Positions 26,455 to 34,865 of a stretch of 64,000 nucleotides of DNA are shown one piece after another (the stretch's first letter is position 1; every line of letters begins with the position of its first letter). The translations under genes and the position numbers were made by a program. Origin of the DNA: Rossellomorea sp. SC111 (GTDB lineage Bacteria; Bacillota; Bacilli; Bacillales; Bacillaceae_B); contig NZ_JANIOC010000009.1 in the NCBI RefSeq assembly GCF_024733565.1, positions 1 through 64,000 on the forward strand, in the 5' to 3' direction. The notes below the pieces were generated by a model. That model searched no databases and was not told the origin of the DNA. It saw only the letters and a list, made by a program, of their open reading frames with translations.

Positions 26455-26846
26455 GAACCTCCCCCAACACCAGTCTCAATATAACTCCTTACTAATTTCC
26501 AACCTTCTTCTCGTTTCTTAAAGGTGTTGAAGAACATGTTTCCGGTGTCCATCGGTCCTCCGTCCAGTATGATGGTGGCAAAGAGGATGGCCATCGTTTC
26601 ATCCTCTTTCAGAGGAATGACCGACACTTCACGGATTTCCCATTCTGCCTGTTGCTCTTTCACGTAGGCAAATCCCTGTTTCCAGCCTTCTACCGACTCC
26701 TCATATCCGAATGCCTCGATTTCTACATCCCTGACTTCCCTCCCTTGGTAGTCAGCGGAAATGAATGTCTCTAATTCTGTGAGTGATGAATTCTCCCATG
26801 CTAGTAAAAATGCATCGAGAGCTGATCTAAATGGTCGATTTTCCAT
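26451..26846 (-). CDS. SnoaL/NTF2-like domain protein
   Basis: From ATG 26846 (AGGAGG seven bases upstream) this 131-residue protein has the NTF2-like outline: N-terminal helices with ALDAFLLAWENSSLTELETF, a middle strand AEWEIREVSVIPLKEDETMAILFA cut, and a terminal GWKLVRSYIE strand. Such domains are ligand-binding or small enzymes; no catalytic pair can be picked out. The stop codon lies in a dispersed-repeat arm, so the natural C-terminus (GVGGGS) may have been altered by it. Confidence 0.65.
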   Translation of the reverse strand: MENRPFRSALDAFLLAWENSSLTELETFISADYQGREVRDVEIEAFGYEESVEGWKQGFAYVKEQQAEWEIREVSVIPLKEDETMAILFATIILDGGPMDTGNMFFNTFKKREEGWKLVRSYIETGVGGGS

Positions 26847-26931
26847 GGTAAACCTCCTAAACTTCATCTCTACCAATTATTTCAAATACTCAATGCAAAC
26901 TCAATCCCCTAAAAAAAGAAGCCCGACTCAT

Positions 26932-27822
26932 TCAGTCAAGCTTCCCCTGCTCTTCGTAGTATTTTCCGATTTCCCTTCCCTGGGCTGAGTATCGTTCATT
27001 TCCATGCAGTGTAAAGTCTTCGCCGCAGACAGAATTCGTCACCTGGAATTCATCATACATCATCTCTTCCCCGTCAGAACGAGTAACGTTCCCTCCTCCG
27101 CTATGGTAAATGCAATCCTCTTCCATCCGAACCCGGTTCCCTTCTTCATCTACATAGAAATATTGATTTTGACTAATCTGAAGGACTTGATCCTTTGTGG
27201 CCGTCCTGTAAGTTCCGTATCGTTCGATATCCGTCCTCATGAGTGTAGGCAGACTTTCTATCTCGACAGGAACGACAGCAAACCCGCCCTCTTTTTCAAG
27301 GGCTGGCCGACCCGTAACGCCATAGAAAACGACAATCGTCCCCTCATATCCTTTTGGGATGAGGTACTTAGACTTTATTCCTTCTTCTCTGTCATTACCG
27401 GGTATCCAATTTACAGCTACAATCACGATAGCTAAAACAATCACGACGCTTCCTAATTTCAGATAAAACCGCTTGTTATCAAAATCGACACCATACTCAT
27501 GCTTCCTTTTCAACCATTCATCTATGAAGAAAAAGATCACCGCACAGATGACAGCGAACCATGCAAACCCCTCGATCACTAAGTATGTAAGACCGCCAAA
27601 TAAAGCATGGACAAATCCTGCGGTCATCAACCGCCCTTTCCACATCTTTTTCGTCAGCCAATCAGACAGCAGGGACACAGGGATTCCATACGCAACGTTT
27701 CCGGCCAACGCATAGATCAGAACAATCGGAAAGATCCAGAGCCCTCCGTCCGTTATGCTTATGACCATCATGAACGTTGAAAGGATCAGGGAGGTATAAA
27801 GTGCCGCTTTGAATTTAGTCAC
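26932..27822 (-). CDS. Hypothetical membrane protein with DUF6843-like C-terminal domain
   Basis: From GTG 27822 (TGGAGGT eight bases upstream) the protein has 296 residues. Four to five hydrophobic helices fill residues ~5-145, and a soluble C-terminal domain (~160-296) begins SKYLIPKGYEGTIVVFYGVTG, as in the DUF6843 family. An upstream in-frame ATG gives a longer but less well-supported N-terminus. Function unknown. It precedes no obvious partner; the next gene is another small membrane protein 80 bp upstream. Confidence 0.65.
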   Translation of the reverse strand: MTKFKAALYTSLILSTFMMVISITDGGLWIFPIVLIYALAGNVAYGIPVSLLSDWLTKKMWKGRLMTAGFVHALFGGLTYLVIEGFAWFAVICAVIFFFIDEWLKRKHEYGVDFDNKRFYLKLGSVVIVLAIVIVAVNWIPGNDREEGIKSKYLIPKGYEGTIVVFYGVTGRPALEKEGGFAVVPVEIESLPTLMRTDIERYGTYRTATKDQVLQISQNQYFYVDEEGNRVRMEEDCIYHSGGGNVTRSDGEEMMYDEFQVTNSVCGEDFTLHGNERYSAQGREIGKYYEEQGKLD

Positions 27823-27902
27823 CGTGTCGACCTCCATAAAGATATTGTGAATTATTTCACAATAAAACTTTACCATATAATGTGATTTTTCTCAATCATC
27901 AA

Positions 27903-28280
27903 CTATAGTAGCTTTTTATTCCCCTTCACCATCAACAACAGTACGCATCCATGAACGAAGGAAACCAGTAAAAGCGTCACGTAGGGAGACATTCCATCCC
28001 AGGCATCCAGGATATATGATTTTTCAGAGACTGAGATGATAACGCATCCAACCACGACCATAAAAAAGACCTGATAGAGCGCACTCGGATACAGTCTGCT
28101 TTTAAAAAAAACCCCTTCATGACGCCATCCCCTGATGAAAAGACCGTTTACAATTAGGGATAAAAAACCGGCCATTAGGATGGTTTTCCACGAAATTGTA
28201 TTGCTGAGGATGTCAGTAAAATTGAATATACAAATACACATAAGCAGTGCACCCACCAAAGAATAAAGAACCTTCTTCAA
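27903..28280 (-). CDS. Hypothetical four-helix membrane protein
   Basis: This 125-residue protein begins with TTG at 28280 and consists of four hydrophobic helices with short loops (LYSLVGALLMCICIF, TILMAGFLSLIVNGLF, VFFMVVVGCVIISV, VTLLLVSFVHGCVLLL). It ends in a basic tail KGNKKLL. No family is recognised. It could be cotranscribed with the following DUF6843-like gene (80-bp gap). Confidence 0.55.
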   Translation of the reverse strand: MKKVLYSLVGALLMCICIFNFTDILSNTISWKTILMAGFLSLIVNGLFIRGWRHEGVFFKSRLYPSALYQVFFMVVVGCVIISVSEKSYILDAWDGMSPYVTLLLVSFVHGCVLLLMVKGNKKLL

Positions 28281-28381
28281 TTCGACTCACCCACTTCCCG
28301 CTAATATTTAGTGTAATTTTACACCAAAAGAAGAACTTTTCCAATATTTTCTTGAAGTGGGACTCCAATATGCTCTCACCT

Positions 28382-28406
28382 GTTTAACCTCTTTTTAAAA
28401 GGGAAA
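28382..28406 (+). promoter_or_regulatory. Possible SigB-type promoter of the DUF3243 gene
   Basis: GTTTAA (28382-28387), 13-bp spacer, GGGAAA (28401-28406), against the SigB consensus GTTTaa-N12-15-GGGTAT. The -10 matches at 4 of 6, so this is tentative. Confidence 0.35.
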
Positions 28407-28474
28407 CACACTACTACAACCAACAAAAGGAGGAATTCATTATCGCACACGATCCTAAACAAGCAGCGGCAAAA

Positions 28475-28744
28475 ATGAATGAAGACAAAAAGGAAGATAT
28501 TCTGCAGCATTTCGATTCGTTCAAGGATTATTTGGGTAATCAGGTTCAGAAGGGTGAAAAGCTGGGTCTCGGAGAGGAAGCTCTTTCGAAGGGGGCTAAG
28601 CGCGTGGCCGATTATTTAGCCGAGCATGAGGAACCACGTAACCGTGAGCAGAAGGTGCTGAATGAAATGTGGCATGTCGCCAATAAGGAAGAGCGTGAGC
28701 ATATGGCTCATGTGTTAGTGAAACTTGCAGATCAAACCAATTAA
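28475..28744 (+). CDS. DUF3243 domain protein
   Basis: Counted from the first ATG, this is 89 residues of the DUF3243 family (GEKLGLGEEALSKGAKRVADYL cut, then EEPRNREQKVLNEMW), a small helical protein common in Bacillaceae with no defined role. The strong AAAGGAGG at 28427-28433 is 42 bases before that ATG, too far. The frame remains open up to it, and ATT 28439 or ATC 28442 lie at ideal spacing, adding about 11-12 residues (AHDPKQAAAK) that look like a genuine N-terminus. Translation may therefore start at a rare codon, or an ATG was mutated. Confidence 0.8.
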   Translation: MNEDKKEDILQHFDSFKDYLGNQVQKGEKLGLGEEALSKGAKRVADYLAEHEEPRNREQKVLNEMWHVANKEEREHMAHVLVKLADQTN

Positions 28745-28757
28745 GGAACACAGTTCC

Positions 28758-28792
28758 GAGCCCCCAATGGAGTAATCGTTGGGGGCTTTTCC
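28758..28792. terminator. Terminator after the DUF3243 gene
   Basis: AGCCCCCAA / TTGGGGGCT around an 11-nt loop, followed by TTTT. It lies in the convergent gap with the PAS-STAS gene. Confidence 0.88.
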
Positions 28793-28797
28793 TATGA

Positions 28798-29565
28798 TTA
28801 ATTCTGTTCTTGTAAGATCATGCCTATTTGCGCCAAGGCCTCTTTCACGGTAGCCACTGTTGGAATCGTGGATAAATCGATTCCCACCTCGATCGCTTCA
28901 ACGGCTAATTCCGGTCTTACTCCTGATATGATGGAACGTACACCGAGCAGAGATAAAACGTTGGTAATCTTGAAAAGATAATCGATAACCATGCGATCAA
29001 GGGTATACACACCGGAGAAATCAATGATTAAGCGATTGATGTTTTGTTCCTTTACTTTACCAGGGATTAATTCCAGGAGGGTCATGACTTTCTCTTGACC
29101 TATTTTCCCTCTCAGTGGAAGCACGGCCACATCATCCATTAACGGAACAAGGGTCGCTGATAATTCATTGATTTCCTCGTTCATGTCATGCTGATTCTTT
29201 TCCACTTCTCTCCGTTTAGAGATATCCCAGACATACGTTTGAATGGCCTTGGTACTCCCGATTTTCACAGGATGACAATACAACTCGGCCTCTACACTCG
29301 TCCCATCCATGCGGTAAACCGTTTCTTCAATGACGTCTGCAGGCTCTCCATACGCAGATTGAATTCTCTGGCTGATACCGTCCTTTGAGCTTTCTTGGAA
29401 AATATCGAGGGGATTCGCACCGACCATGATTTCTTTGGTGCTCCTGAAAAACTCTTCCGCAGCACGGTTTATGAACAGGACCTTATAGTCGGTGTGAATA
29501 ATGAGTGGATCCCGTGAATATTCCATAACTTCTAAATAATCTACTTCTGCAATCGAAACATTCAC
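28798..29565 (-). CDS. PAS-STAS domain protein (RsbR-like)
   Basis: The 255-residue protein has an N-terminal PAS domain (~10-125: DPLIIHTDYKVLFINRAAEEFF, ...TYVWDISKRREVE) and a C-terminal STAS domain (~140-250: VAVLPLRGKIG, RLIIDFSGVYTLD). RsbR-type proteins form the stressosome that activates SigB. Compared with RsbRA, the phosphorylated threonines are missing: the VVDT site reads TLDR, and the RPEIAQT site reads RPELAVE. The flavin-binding NCRFLQ motif of the photoreceptor YtvA is also absent. It starts with GTG 29565 behind AAGGAG. Likely a non-phosphorylatable stressosome subunit or an independent sensor. Confidence 0.85.
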   Translation of the reverse strand: MNVSIAEVDYLEVMEYSRDPLIIHTDYKVLFINRAAEEFFRSTKEIMVGANPLDIFQESSKDGISQRIQSAYGEPADVIEETVYRMDGTSVEAELYCHPVKIGSTKAIQTYVWDISKRREVEKNQHDMNEEINELSATLVPLMDDVAVLPLRGKIGQEKVMTLLELIPGKVKEQNINRLIIDFSGVYTLDRMVIDYLFKITNVLSLLGVRSIISGVRPELAVEAIEVGIDLSTIPTVATVKEALAQIGMILQEQN

Positions 29566-29651
29566 ATTATCACTCCTTTTCTTCTTACGATACAGATTGT
29601 TTTACTAGATAGCAAGGTTGATGGTATTGGTTTCCAATAATTTAAAAATCA

Positions 29652-29678
29652 GAAAAAAAGCCAACAGTACCTGTCAGC
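29652..29678 (-). terminator. Terminator after the first CBO0543-family gene
   Basis: On the minus strand GCTGACAG-GTA-CTGTTGGC (8 bp with two G-T pairs) leads into seven T residues. Confidence 0.7.
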
Positions 29679-29764
29679 TTATGTACACCGTTCATTCCAT
29701 TATTGATCGTATTCACCCGGTTATCAAGATCACGCTGAACTTAAGTGGTGATCCCCGCTTCCAT

Positions 29765-30313
29765 TTATTGCTCCCTTTCCTTTCTAAACACATACTCTAC
29801 AATTCCTCTTATCACATAAGACAAAAGAAAATAGATGACAAATGACCACCACAATTTCCAGTGATATATTTTGTATATTTGTAACCATTCAAATACCATT
29901 TCACTTATAAAAGAGGATCCAGCCGAGAGAATGATGGTTGCATAAAAGAATGCTTTTCCTTTAGGAAAGTATTTATATAGGAGCATGTAAGTGACCGGGA
30001 TCAAGGCATAGTCAAATAAGTATGCTTTCGGAAGAACCGGGATTAGTTGTCCAGGGTACCCCCACAATCCAAGGTCGAAACCGAGACCGTCCAGATTTGC
30101 CGAGAAGATGATCCATACCAGTCCCAGGAATAGCAGTTTAGGCTTATTCGTTTCCTTTCTCGTTAAACGGATAAATACCACCCAGGTCAGGATAAAAAGA
30201 GTGAGAATACACCACCAGCGAGGAGACAGAAAACAATACTCCAGCCAGTAGTCGATATTTTCCCGTGTCACTTCCAGAGCCTTTTCTCTTATTTGATCAT
30301 ATCGTTCTTGCAT
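29765..30313 (-). CDS. CBO0543-family membrane protein, copy 1
   Basis: The 182-residue protein has five hydrophobic helices and the family hallmark of a Trp-rich N-terminus (YWLEYCFLSPRWW) followed by DGLGFDLGLWGYPGQLIPVLP. Proteins of this family are common in Bacillus and Clostridium; the function is unknown. A terminator-like hairpin lies in its leader, 16-45 bp before the start. A second member of the family is found at 49389-49934. Confidence 0.78.
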   Translation of the reverse strand: MQERYDQIREKALEVTRENIDYWLEYCFLSPRWWCILTLFILTWVVFIRLTRKETNKPKLLFLGLVWIIFSANLDGLGFDLGLWGYPGQLIPVLPKAYLFDYALIPVTYMLLYKYFPKGKAFFYATIILSAGSSFISEMVFEWLQIYKIYHWKLWWSFVIYFLLSYVIRGIVEYVFRKEREQ

Positions 30314-30328
30314 ATACTATCCCCTTTT

Positions 30329-30360
30329 AAAAAACGCCCTCATAGATGATCTAAGAGGGC
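30329..30360 (-). terminator. Terminator-like hairpin in the 5' leader of the CBO0543 gene
   Basis: On the minus strand GCCCTC...GAGGGC (30360-30336) is followed by six T residues (30334-30329), then by the RBS and start of the gene at 30313. With no minus-strand gene directly upstream it could be an attenuator. Confidence 0.55.
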
Positions 30361-30522
30361 TTTGAATGCTGGTATATCCTTCGGTTATAGTGTTGGCCAA
30401 TTAAAAGATTTTATTCCCTGTCATGATACAAACTCCTTCACCTTCACTATTTTCTAAATCTTTCGTTTAATCGATGGAATTTAGAGGTAGGGTATGTATG
30501 GAAAGGCTTACCGTCTTATGTC

Positions 30523-30537
30523 CAGGGACGGACCTTG
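30523..30537 (+). repeat. Dispersed GGGACGGACCT motif copy in the ctaC leader
   Basis: CAGGGACGGACCTTG lies 24 bp before the ctaC start, just upstream of its Shine-Dalgarno (AAAGGGGG). Confidence 0.75.
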
Positions 30538-30560
30538 CGAAATGATGAAAGGGGGATTCC

Positions 30561-31550
30561 ATGAAGCGTCTTTGTTGCGGTATCTTGCTCACCGTATTGT
30601 TCCTCACCGGCTGCAGTTCCTTAAAAGTTCTCGACCCGAAAGGAACGGTGGCCGAACTTCAATTGAACTTATTCCAAATTTCCATTGCGATCATGTTGTT
30701 CGTCTTTTTTGTCGTGTTTTCCATGTTCGTGTACTTCACATGGAAGTATCGTGAAACACCGGAGCGCCGCCACGTCAATCCTTCATATGTGAAAGGGAAT
30801 AGGAAGCTTGAAGTCACGTGGACCGTCATTCCGATTCTCTTATTGGTGATCCTCGCCGTCCCTACCTTAAAAGGAACCTTTTCCCTAGCCGAGTCGGATG
30901 AAACCAGTGAAAACCCTCTGACGATCGAGGTTACGGGACACCAATACTGGTGGGAGGTCCATTATCCCGATCAGGGCATTACCCTGACGAATGAAGCATA
31001 CATACCAGTGGATCGGCCTGTCGTGTTCCGATTAAGGTCCGAAGATGTCATCCATTCCTTCTGGATGCCGCGGCTTGGTGGAAAAAAAGATCTCATACCA
31101 GGGAAGACGAATACCCTGACGTTGAATGCCTCAGAGGAAGGCGTCTACAAAGGACAATGTGCAGAGCTCTGCGGGGCTTCCCATTCCTATATGAGATTCC
31201 AGGTTCACGCAGTCGGGAAACAAAAGTTCAGTAAGTGGGCCGATCAAATGTCTCAGGAAAAGGAACCTGAAACCCTCGATCCGACAGCTGAAAAAGGAAA
31301 GAAACTATTTATCTCCAAGTGTTTAACCTGTCATGCCGTTTCGCCTGCGGAAAGGAGCAAAGGCCCGAACCTTGCCGGATTTGCCGATAAGGAGCGGATA
31401 GGCAATGTCCTTTTGAACACGGATGAAAATGTGGAGAAATGGATCAAGGATCCGTCCTCTTTCAAACCGGATATCAATATGCCTCCGTTTCCTGATCTGA
31501 CAGAAGAAGACCTGGAAGCATTAAGTACGTATCTTTCACAATTAGAATAG
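30561..31550 (+). CDS. ctaC: Cytochrome c oxidase subunit II with fused cytochrome c (caa3 type)
   Basis: The 329-residue lipoprotein (lipobox FLTGC, Cys18) has two membrane helices (~30-55, ~78-100), a CuA domain with VIHSFWMP and CAELCGASHSYM (Cys200, Cys204, His208, Met211), and a C-terminal cytochrome c domain with CLTCH (Cys254, Cys257, His258) and the Met ligand in NMPPF. It accepts electrons and passes them through CuA to subunit I. First gene of ctaC-D-E plus a small fourth gene. Neither ctaA nor ctaB (haem A synthesis) is adjacent, so this could be a second oxidase locus. Confidence 0.96.
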   Translation: MKRLCCGILLTVLFLTGCSSLKVLDPKGTVAELQLNLFQISIAIMLFVFFVVFSMFVYFTWKYRETPERRHVNPSYVKGNRKLEVTWTVIPILLLVILAVPTLKGTFSLAESDETSENPLTIEVTGHQYWWEVHYPDQGITLTNEAYIPVDRPVVFRLRSEDVIHSFWMPRLGGKKDLIPGKTNTLTLNASEEGVYKGQCAELCGASHSYMRFQVHAVGKQKFSKWADQMSQEKEPETLDPTAEKGKKLFISKCLTCHAVSPAERSKGPNLAGFADKERIGNVLLNTDENVEKWIKDPSSFKPDINMPPFPDLTEEDLEALSTYLSQLE

Positions 31551-31562
31551 GAGGTGGAGAAT

Positions 31563-33518
31563 ATGGATATCAAGTACACCCTTTTCGGACGGGAATTCGT
31601 ATTCCCCTCTGATATCATTGCGGCAGACATCTCGATAATCCTGATGGCAGTGGCTGCACTGTTTTTATTGACACGTTATAAAAAGTGGAAGTGGGCCTGG
31701 GACTGGGCAACCTCCACTCACCATCATAAAGTCGGCATTTTATATCTTGCGGCAGGAGGGGCCTTCTTCCTTCGCGGTGGACTTGATGCCCTGATCATAA
31801 GGATTCAACTCGCACTCCCGGAGAATCAGTTCTGGGTCTTTCAAGGTGAAAAATATAACCAAATGATGACCACACACGGGACGACCATGATATTCTTCGT
31901 GGCGATGCCGTTATTGATCGGGCTGATGAATGTCGCCGTCCCCCTTCAAATCGGGGCAAGGGACTTGGCGTTTCCCCACCTCAACTTGCTGAGCTTTTGG
32001 CTGTTTCTTGTAGGAGGGGCATTGGTCAATATCAGCTTCGTGCTCGGTGGATCCCCTTCTGCAGGCTGGACGGGCTATGCCCCCTTAAGCCTTGATGTGT
32101 TTACCCCTGGACCCGGTCTCGACTATTATGCCATCGGAATCCAGATCGCCGGTGCCGGGACGATCATGTCCGCCATTAACTTCCTGGTGACGATCATACG
32201 GAAACGGGCTCCAGGGCTCACTTTTATGAGAATGCCGTTATTCACGTGGTCCGCTTTTGTTACATCCATCCTGATCTTATTCGCTTTTCCCGCCCTGACC
32301 GTCGCCCTGTTACTCATGACGATGGACCGGGTGTATGGGACAGCTTTTCTGACGGGGACAGAGGGAAATCCCATCATATGGCAGCATTTATTCTGGATCT
32401 TCGGTCACCCGGAAGTATACATTTTGATACTACCTGCGTTCGGCATCTTCTCCGATGTGATCACCACCTTCTCAAGACGTAATCTGTTTGCCTATCCTGC
32501 CATGGTCTTTGCCCTCGTCCTGATTGGGTTTCTCGGGTTCATGGTATGGATCCATCACATGTTCACCGTAGGGCTCGGGCCGATATCGAACGCCATATTT
32601 GCCCTTTCCACCATGTCCATTGCAGTTCCGACGGGCATTAAGATATTCAACTGGCTCTTCACACTCCGGGGAGGGGTCATCAGGTTTAAGACCGCCATGT
32701 TGTTTTCACTGGCGTTCATCCCTACCTTCCTCATCGGTGGAGCCACCGGTGTCATGCTTTCATCGGCACCTGCCGATTATCAGTATCACGACAGTTATTT
32801 CGTCGTCGGTCACTTTCACTATGTAATCGTCGGCGGGACCGTCCTCGGTATCTTTGCTGGAGTGTATTATTGGTGGCCGAAAATGTTCGGCTTCCTTCTC
32901 AATGAAGCATTGGGAAAATGGCATTTCTGGTTATTCACCATCGGTTTTCATGTTACCTTCTTCCCGATGCATCTCATGGGATTGAACGGGATGCCCCGCC
33001 GCGTGTTTACCTATTTAAAAAGCGACGGTCTAGGAACATTGAATCTGATCAGTACCATCGGAGCCTTCCTCATGGCTCTCGCCGTGATGATCTTTCTTTG
33101 GAACATTTTCTGGAGTTACCGGAATGAAAAGCGTGACCTCACCGGTGATCCGTGGGAGGGACGGACCCTTGAATGGTCGATCCCGTCCCCGCCGCCTCTG
33201 GGCAATTTCATCCAGCGACCCCTCGTCACCACGATCGACCAGCTTTGGTATGAGAAGCAGGAAGGGGATGGAACCATTCGAACGGCAGAGGAAGAAGACC
33301 TTATTTACGTATCAAACCCTACAGCACAGCCGCTGATGCTCGCAGGTGCCCTTTTTGTCTCTTCCTTTGGCTTCATCTTTGGTTTTCCTCCACTGCAATG
33401 GTTAGGTTTTGCCAGTGTAATCGGAATGCTGACGCTGCGCTCCTTCACTGCCGGACGTACTTGGACACCTTATACGCCAGATGAACTGCGGGAAGAAAGG
33501 AGGAAAGGGTCCCAATGA
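31563..33518 (+). CDS. ctaD: Cytochrome c oxidase subunit I
   Basis: The 651-residue protein has the twelve core helices of haem-copper oxidases plus extra C-terminal helices (~590-630) that in other species belong to subunit III. Ligand motifs: THGTTMIFF (low-spin haem His), GHPEVYILILPAFG (CuB His crosslinked to Tyr), WIHHMFTVGL (CuB pair), YFVVGHFHYVIVGG (haem a3 and a His). It reduces O2 while pumping protons. ATG 31563 has AGGAGG nine bases upstream. One GGGACGGACC motif lies inside at 33158-33167. Confidence 0.97.
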   Translation: MDIKYTLFGREFVFPSDIIAADISIILMAVAALFLLTRYKKWKWAWDWATSTHHHKVGILYLAAGGAFFLRGGLDALIIRIQLALPENQFWVFQGEKYNQMMTTHGTTMIFFVAMPLLIGLMNVAVPLQIGARDLAFPHLNLLSFWLFLVGGALVNISFVLGGSPSAGWTGYAPLSLDVFTPGPGLDYYAIGIQIAGAGTIMSAINFLVTIIRKRAPGLTFMRMPLFTWSAFVTSILILFAFPALTVALLLMTMDRVYGTAFLTGTEGNPIIWQHLFWIFGHPEVYILILPAFGIFSDVITTFSRRNLFAYPAMVFALVLIGFLGFMVWIHHMFTVGLGPISNAIFALSTMSIAVPTGIKIFNWLFTLRGGVIRFKTAMLFSLAFIPTFLIGGATGVMLSSAPADYQYHDSYFVVGHFHYVIVGGTVLGIFAGVYYWWPKMFGFLLNEALGKWHFWLFTIGFHVTFFPMHLMGLNGMPRRVFTYLKSDGLGTLNLISTIGAFLMALAVMIFLWNIFWSYRNEKRDLTGDPWEGRTLEWSIPSPPPLGNFIQRPLVTTIDQLWYEKQEGDGTIRTAEEEDLIYVSNPTAQPLMLAGALFVSSFGFIFGFPPLQWLGFASVIGMLTLRSFTAGRTWTPYTPDELREERRKGSQ

Positions 33519-34099
33519 ATCAACACACTTTCGAATTCGAACAAGAGCAGGACAAGAAGCTCGCCATGTGGTTCTTTATCGCCGCGGAGGTTGTCATCTT
33601 CGCTTCCCTTTTCGGGGTATTTCTCACGCTTAAATCCCATGTATCCGATGGTCCTTCCAGCGACCAGATGCTTGAGTTGAAAAGTGTCATGATCTCGACG
33701 GTCCTTCTCCTCTCAAGCAGCTTCACGATTTATGCCTGTGTCAGGTGGAGTGGAAAGGGAGAAACCAGGAAGACTTTCCTTCTATTACTCTTGACTCTTT
33801 TACTTGGCAGCGTCTTTTTGATGATGGAATCAAGGGAGTTCATCCACTACTATGAAAAAGGATTTGAACTGGGTACAAGTCCATTCTTGTCCTCCTTTTA
33901 TCTGTTGGTCGGGACCCATGGCATGCATGTCCTGGCAGGCGTCATCTGGATGGGGATCCTGCTCATACATTTTAGGGTGAAAGGGGTTTGCCGGGAAACC
34001 TCATCGAGACTTTCGGTGTTTTCCCTTTACTGGCACTTCGTCGATCTCGTATGGGTCTTGATCTTCACCCTCGTCTATCTGTTTGGAAAGGTGGGATAA
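33515..34099 (+). CDS. ctaE: Cytochrome c oxidase subunit III
   Basis: The 194-residue protein has five membrane helices of the COX3 fold, with KKLAMWFFIAAEVVIFASLF at the first helix, YLLVGTHGMHVLAG and the terminal YWHFVDLVWVLIFTLVYL. Its ATG overlaps the ctaD stop (ATGA), so subunits I and III are translationally coupled. It stabilises subunit I and supports proton uptake. Length is normal for the Bacillus family. Confidence 0.95.
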   Translation: MNQHTFEFEQEQDKKLAMWFFIAAEVVIFASLFGVFLTLKSHVSDGPSSDQMLELKSVMISTVLLLSSSFTIYACVRWSGKGETRKTFLLLLLTLLLGSVFLMMESREFIHYYEKGFELGTSPFLSSFYLLVGTHGMHVLAGVIWMGILLIHFRVKGVCRETSSRLSVFSLYWHFVDLVWVLIFTLVYLFGKVG

Positions 34100-34101
34100 G
34101 T

Positions 34102-34368
34102 GTGAAAAAAACTGCGTTCATCTTCCTTTATATCATGGTGATCGGTTCAGCCATCGGGGGGTACGCACTCGTTGAATATAGCAAGGAACAACTTGACCGT
34201 TCAACGCTTCTCCTCCTGCTCTTAATCCTTGCCTTTTTATCCATCAGCCTGCAAATGACGGTATTGATGAAAACGGAAGCACCCCTGACCAAATGGAAAT
34301 GGCTTTCTTTATCCAGCGGTCTGCTGATCGGGGGACTGACTTTTCTTTATTTATTTCTTCTAAAATAA
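34102..34368 (+). CDS. Small membrane protein in the oxidase operon (position of CtaF/subunit IV)
   Basis: This 88-residue protein starts with GTG two bases after ctaE and has three hydrophobic helices (~4-24, ~35-53, ~67-86). It occupies the place of CtaF (subunit IVB), but I do not see the usual CtaF sequence pattern. It is probably a diverged subunit IV or an assembly factor. It is the last gene of the operon and is followed by a terminator. Confidence 0.65.
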   Translation: MKKTAFIFLYIMVIGSAIGGYALVEYSKEQLDRSTLLLLLLILAFLSISLQMTVLMKTEAPLTKWKWLSLSSGLLIGGLTFLYLFLLK

Positions 34369-34371
34369 GTT

Positions 34372-34400
34372 GAAAAGGGAGCTGGCATGCTCCCTTTTCC
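34372..34400 (+). terminator. Terminator of the cta operon
   Basis: GAAAAGGGAGC - TGGCAT - GCTCCCTTTTC directly after the last stop codon, with T-rich sequence in the 3' arm. Confidence 0.85.
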
Positions 34401-34544
34401 ATTTTAACCACACATTTCTTTACCTTACGCTATAAACCTGTATGCAAAACACGACTTTTCTCCCTTATCCCCCTCTCTTATTTATGTTAAAATAAGCCAA
34501 AATCAGACAAATAGTCTTCCCTTTATTGAAAGGAGATGTAGATA

Positions 34545-34781
34545 ATGTCAGAAAATAATGAGCTGTACACCATTTTAAGGACACTTGAAACCTATTCCCA
34601 ATGTGACATCACCCATTCATTTTCTGAACATGATACTGACCTCTTGAAGGTTTCCTATTCCCATGAATCCAAAGTGTTTGTCATCACACAACATGACACA
34701 GTGGAAACCTATCAGGATATACTTTCCGCTTTAGCCAGGTTAGAATCACTCATAAATGATTTAAAAAGCCTTACCCGTTAA
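34545..34781 (+). CDS. Hypothetical 78-residue soluble protein
   Basis: This small acidic protein is preceded by AAAGGAGATG at good spacing. It has an N-terminal helix (ELYTILRTLETY), a central beta-like part (LLKVSYSHESKVFVITQ) and a C-terminal helix (DILSALARLESLINDLKSL). There is no membrane segment. Small proteins with this layout occur in several Bacillaceae, but I cannot name the family. It stands alone between the cta operon and the KGG genes. Confidence 0.65.
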   Translation: MSENNELYTILRTLETYSQCDITHSFSEHDTDLLKVSYSHESKVFVITQHDTVETYQDILSALARLESLINDLKSLTR

Positions 34782-34799
34782 AAAAAGCATGCAATGCCA

Positions 34800-34838
34800 C
34801 AAAAAAAAGACCCGTCGCCGCTATCGATCGACAGGTCT
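34800..34838 (-). terminator. Terminator of the KGG gene pair
   Basis: On the minus strand AGACCTGTCG ... CGACGGGTCT followed by eight T residues. Confidence 0.85.
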
Positions 34839-34865
34839 TCTTTCGTTTCCGGAAACCATCCGGTG

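Noticed and set aside
28798-29565. YtvA-type blue-light photoreceptor
   Set aside because: The PAS domain lacks the flavin-binding Cys motif (NCRFLQ) of LOV domains.
30470-30500. SigB promoter for ctaC (GTTTAA ... GGGTAT)
   Set aside because: Both elements are present but 19 bp apart, beyond the 12-15 bp spacing SigB uses.
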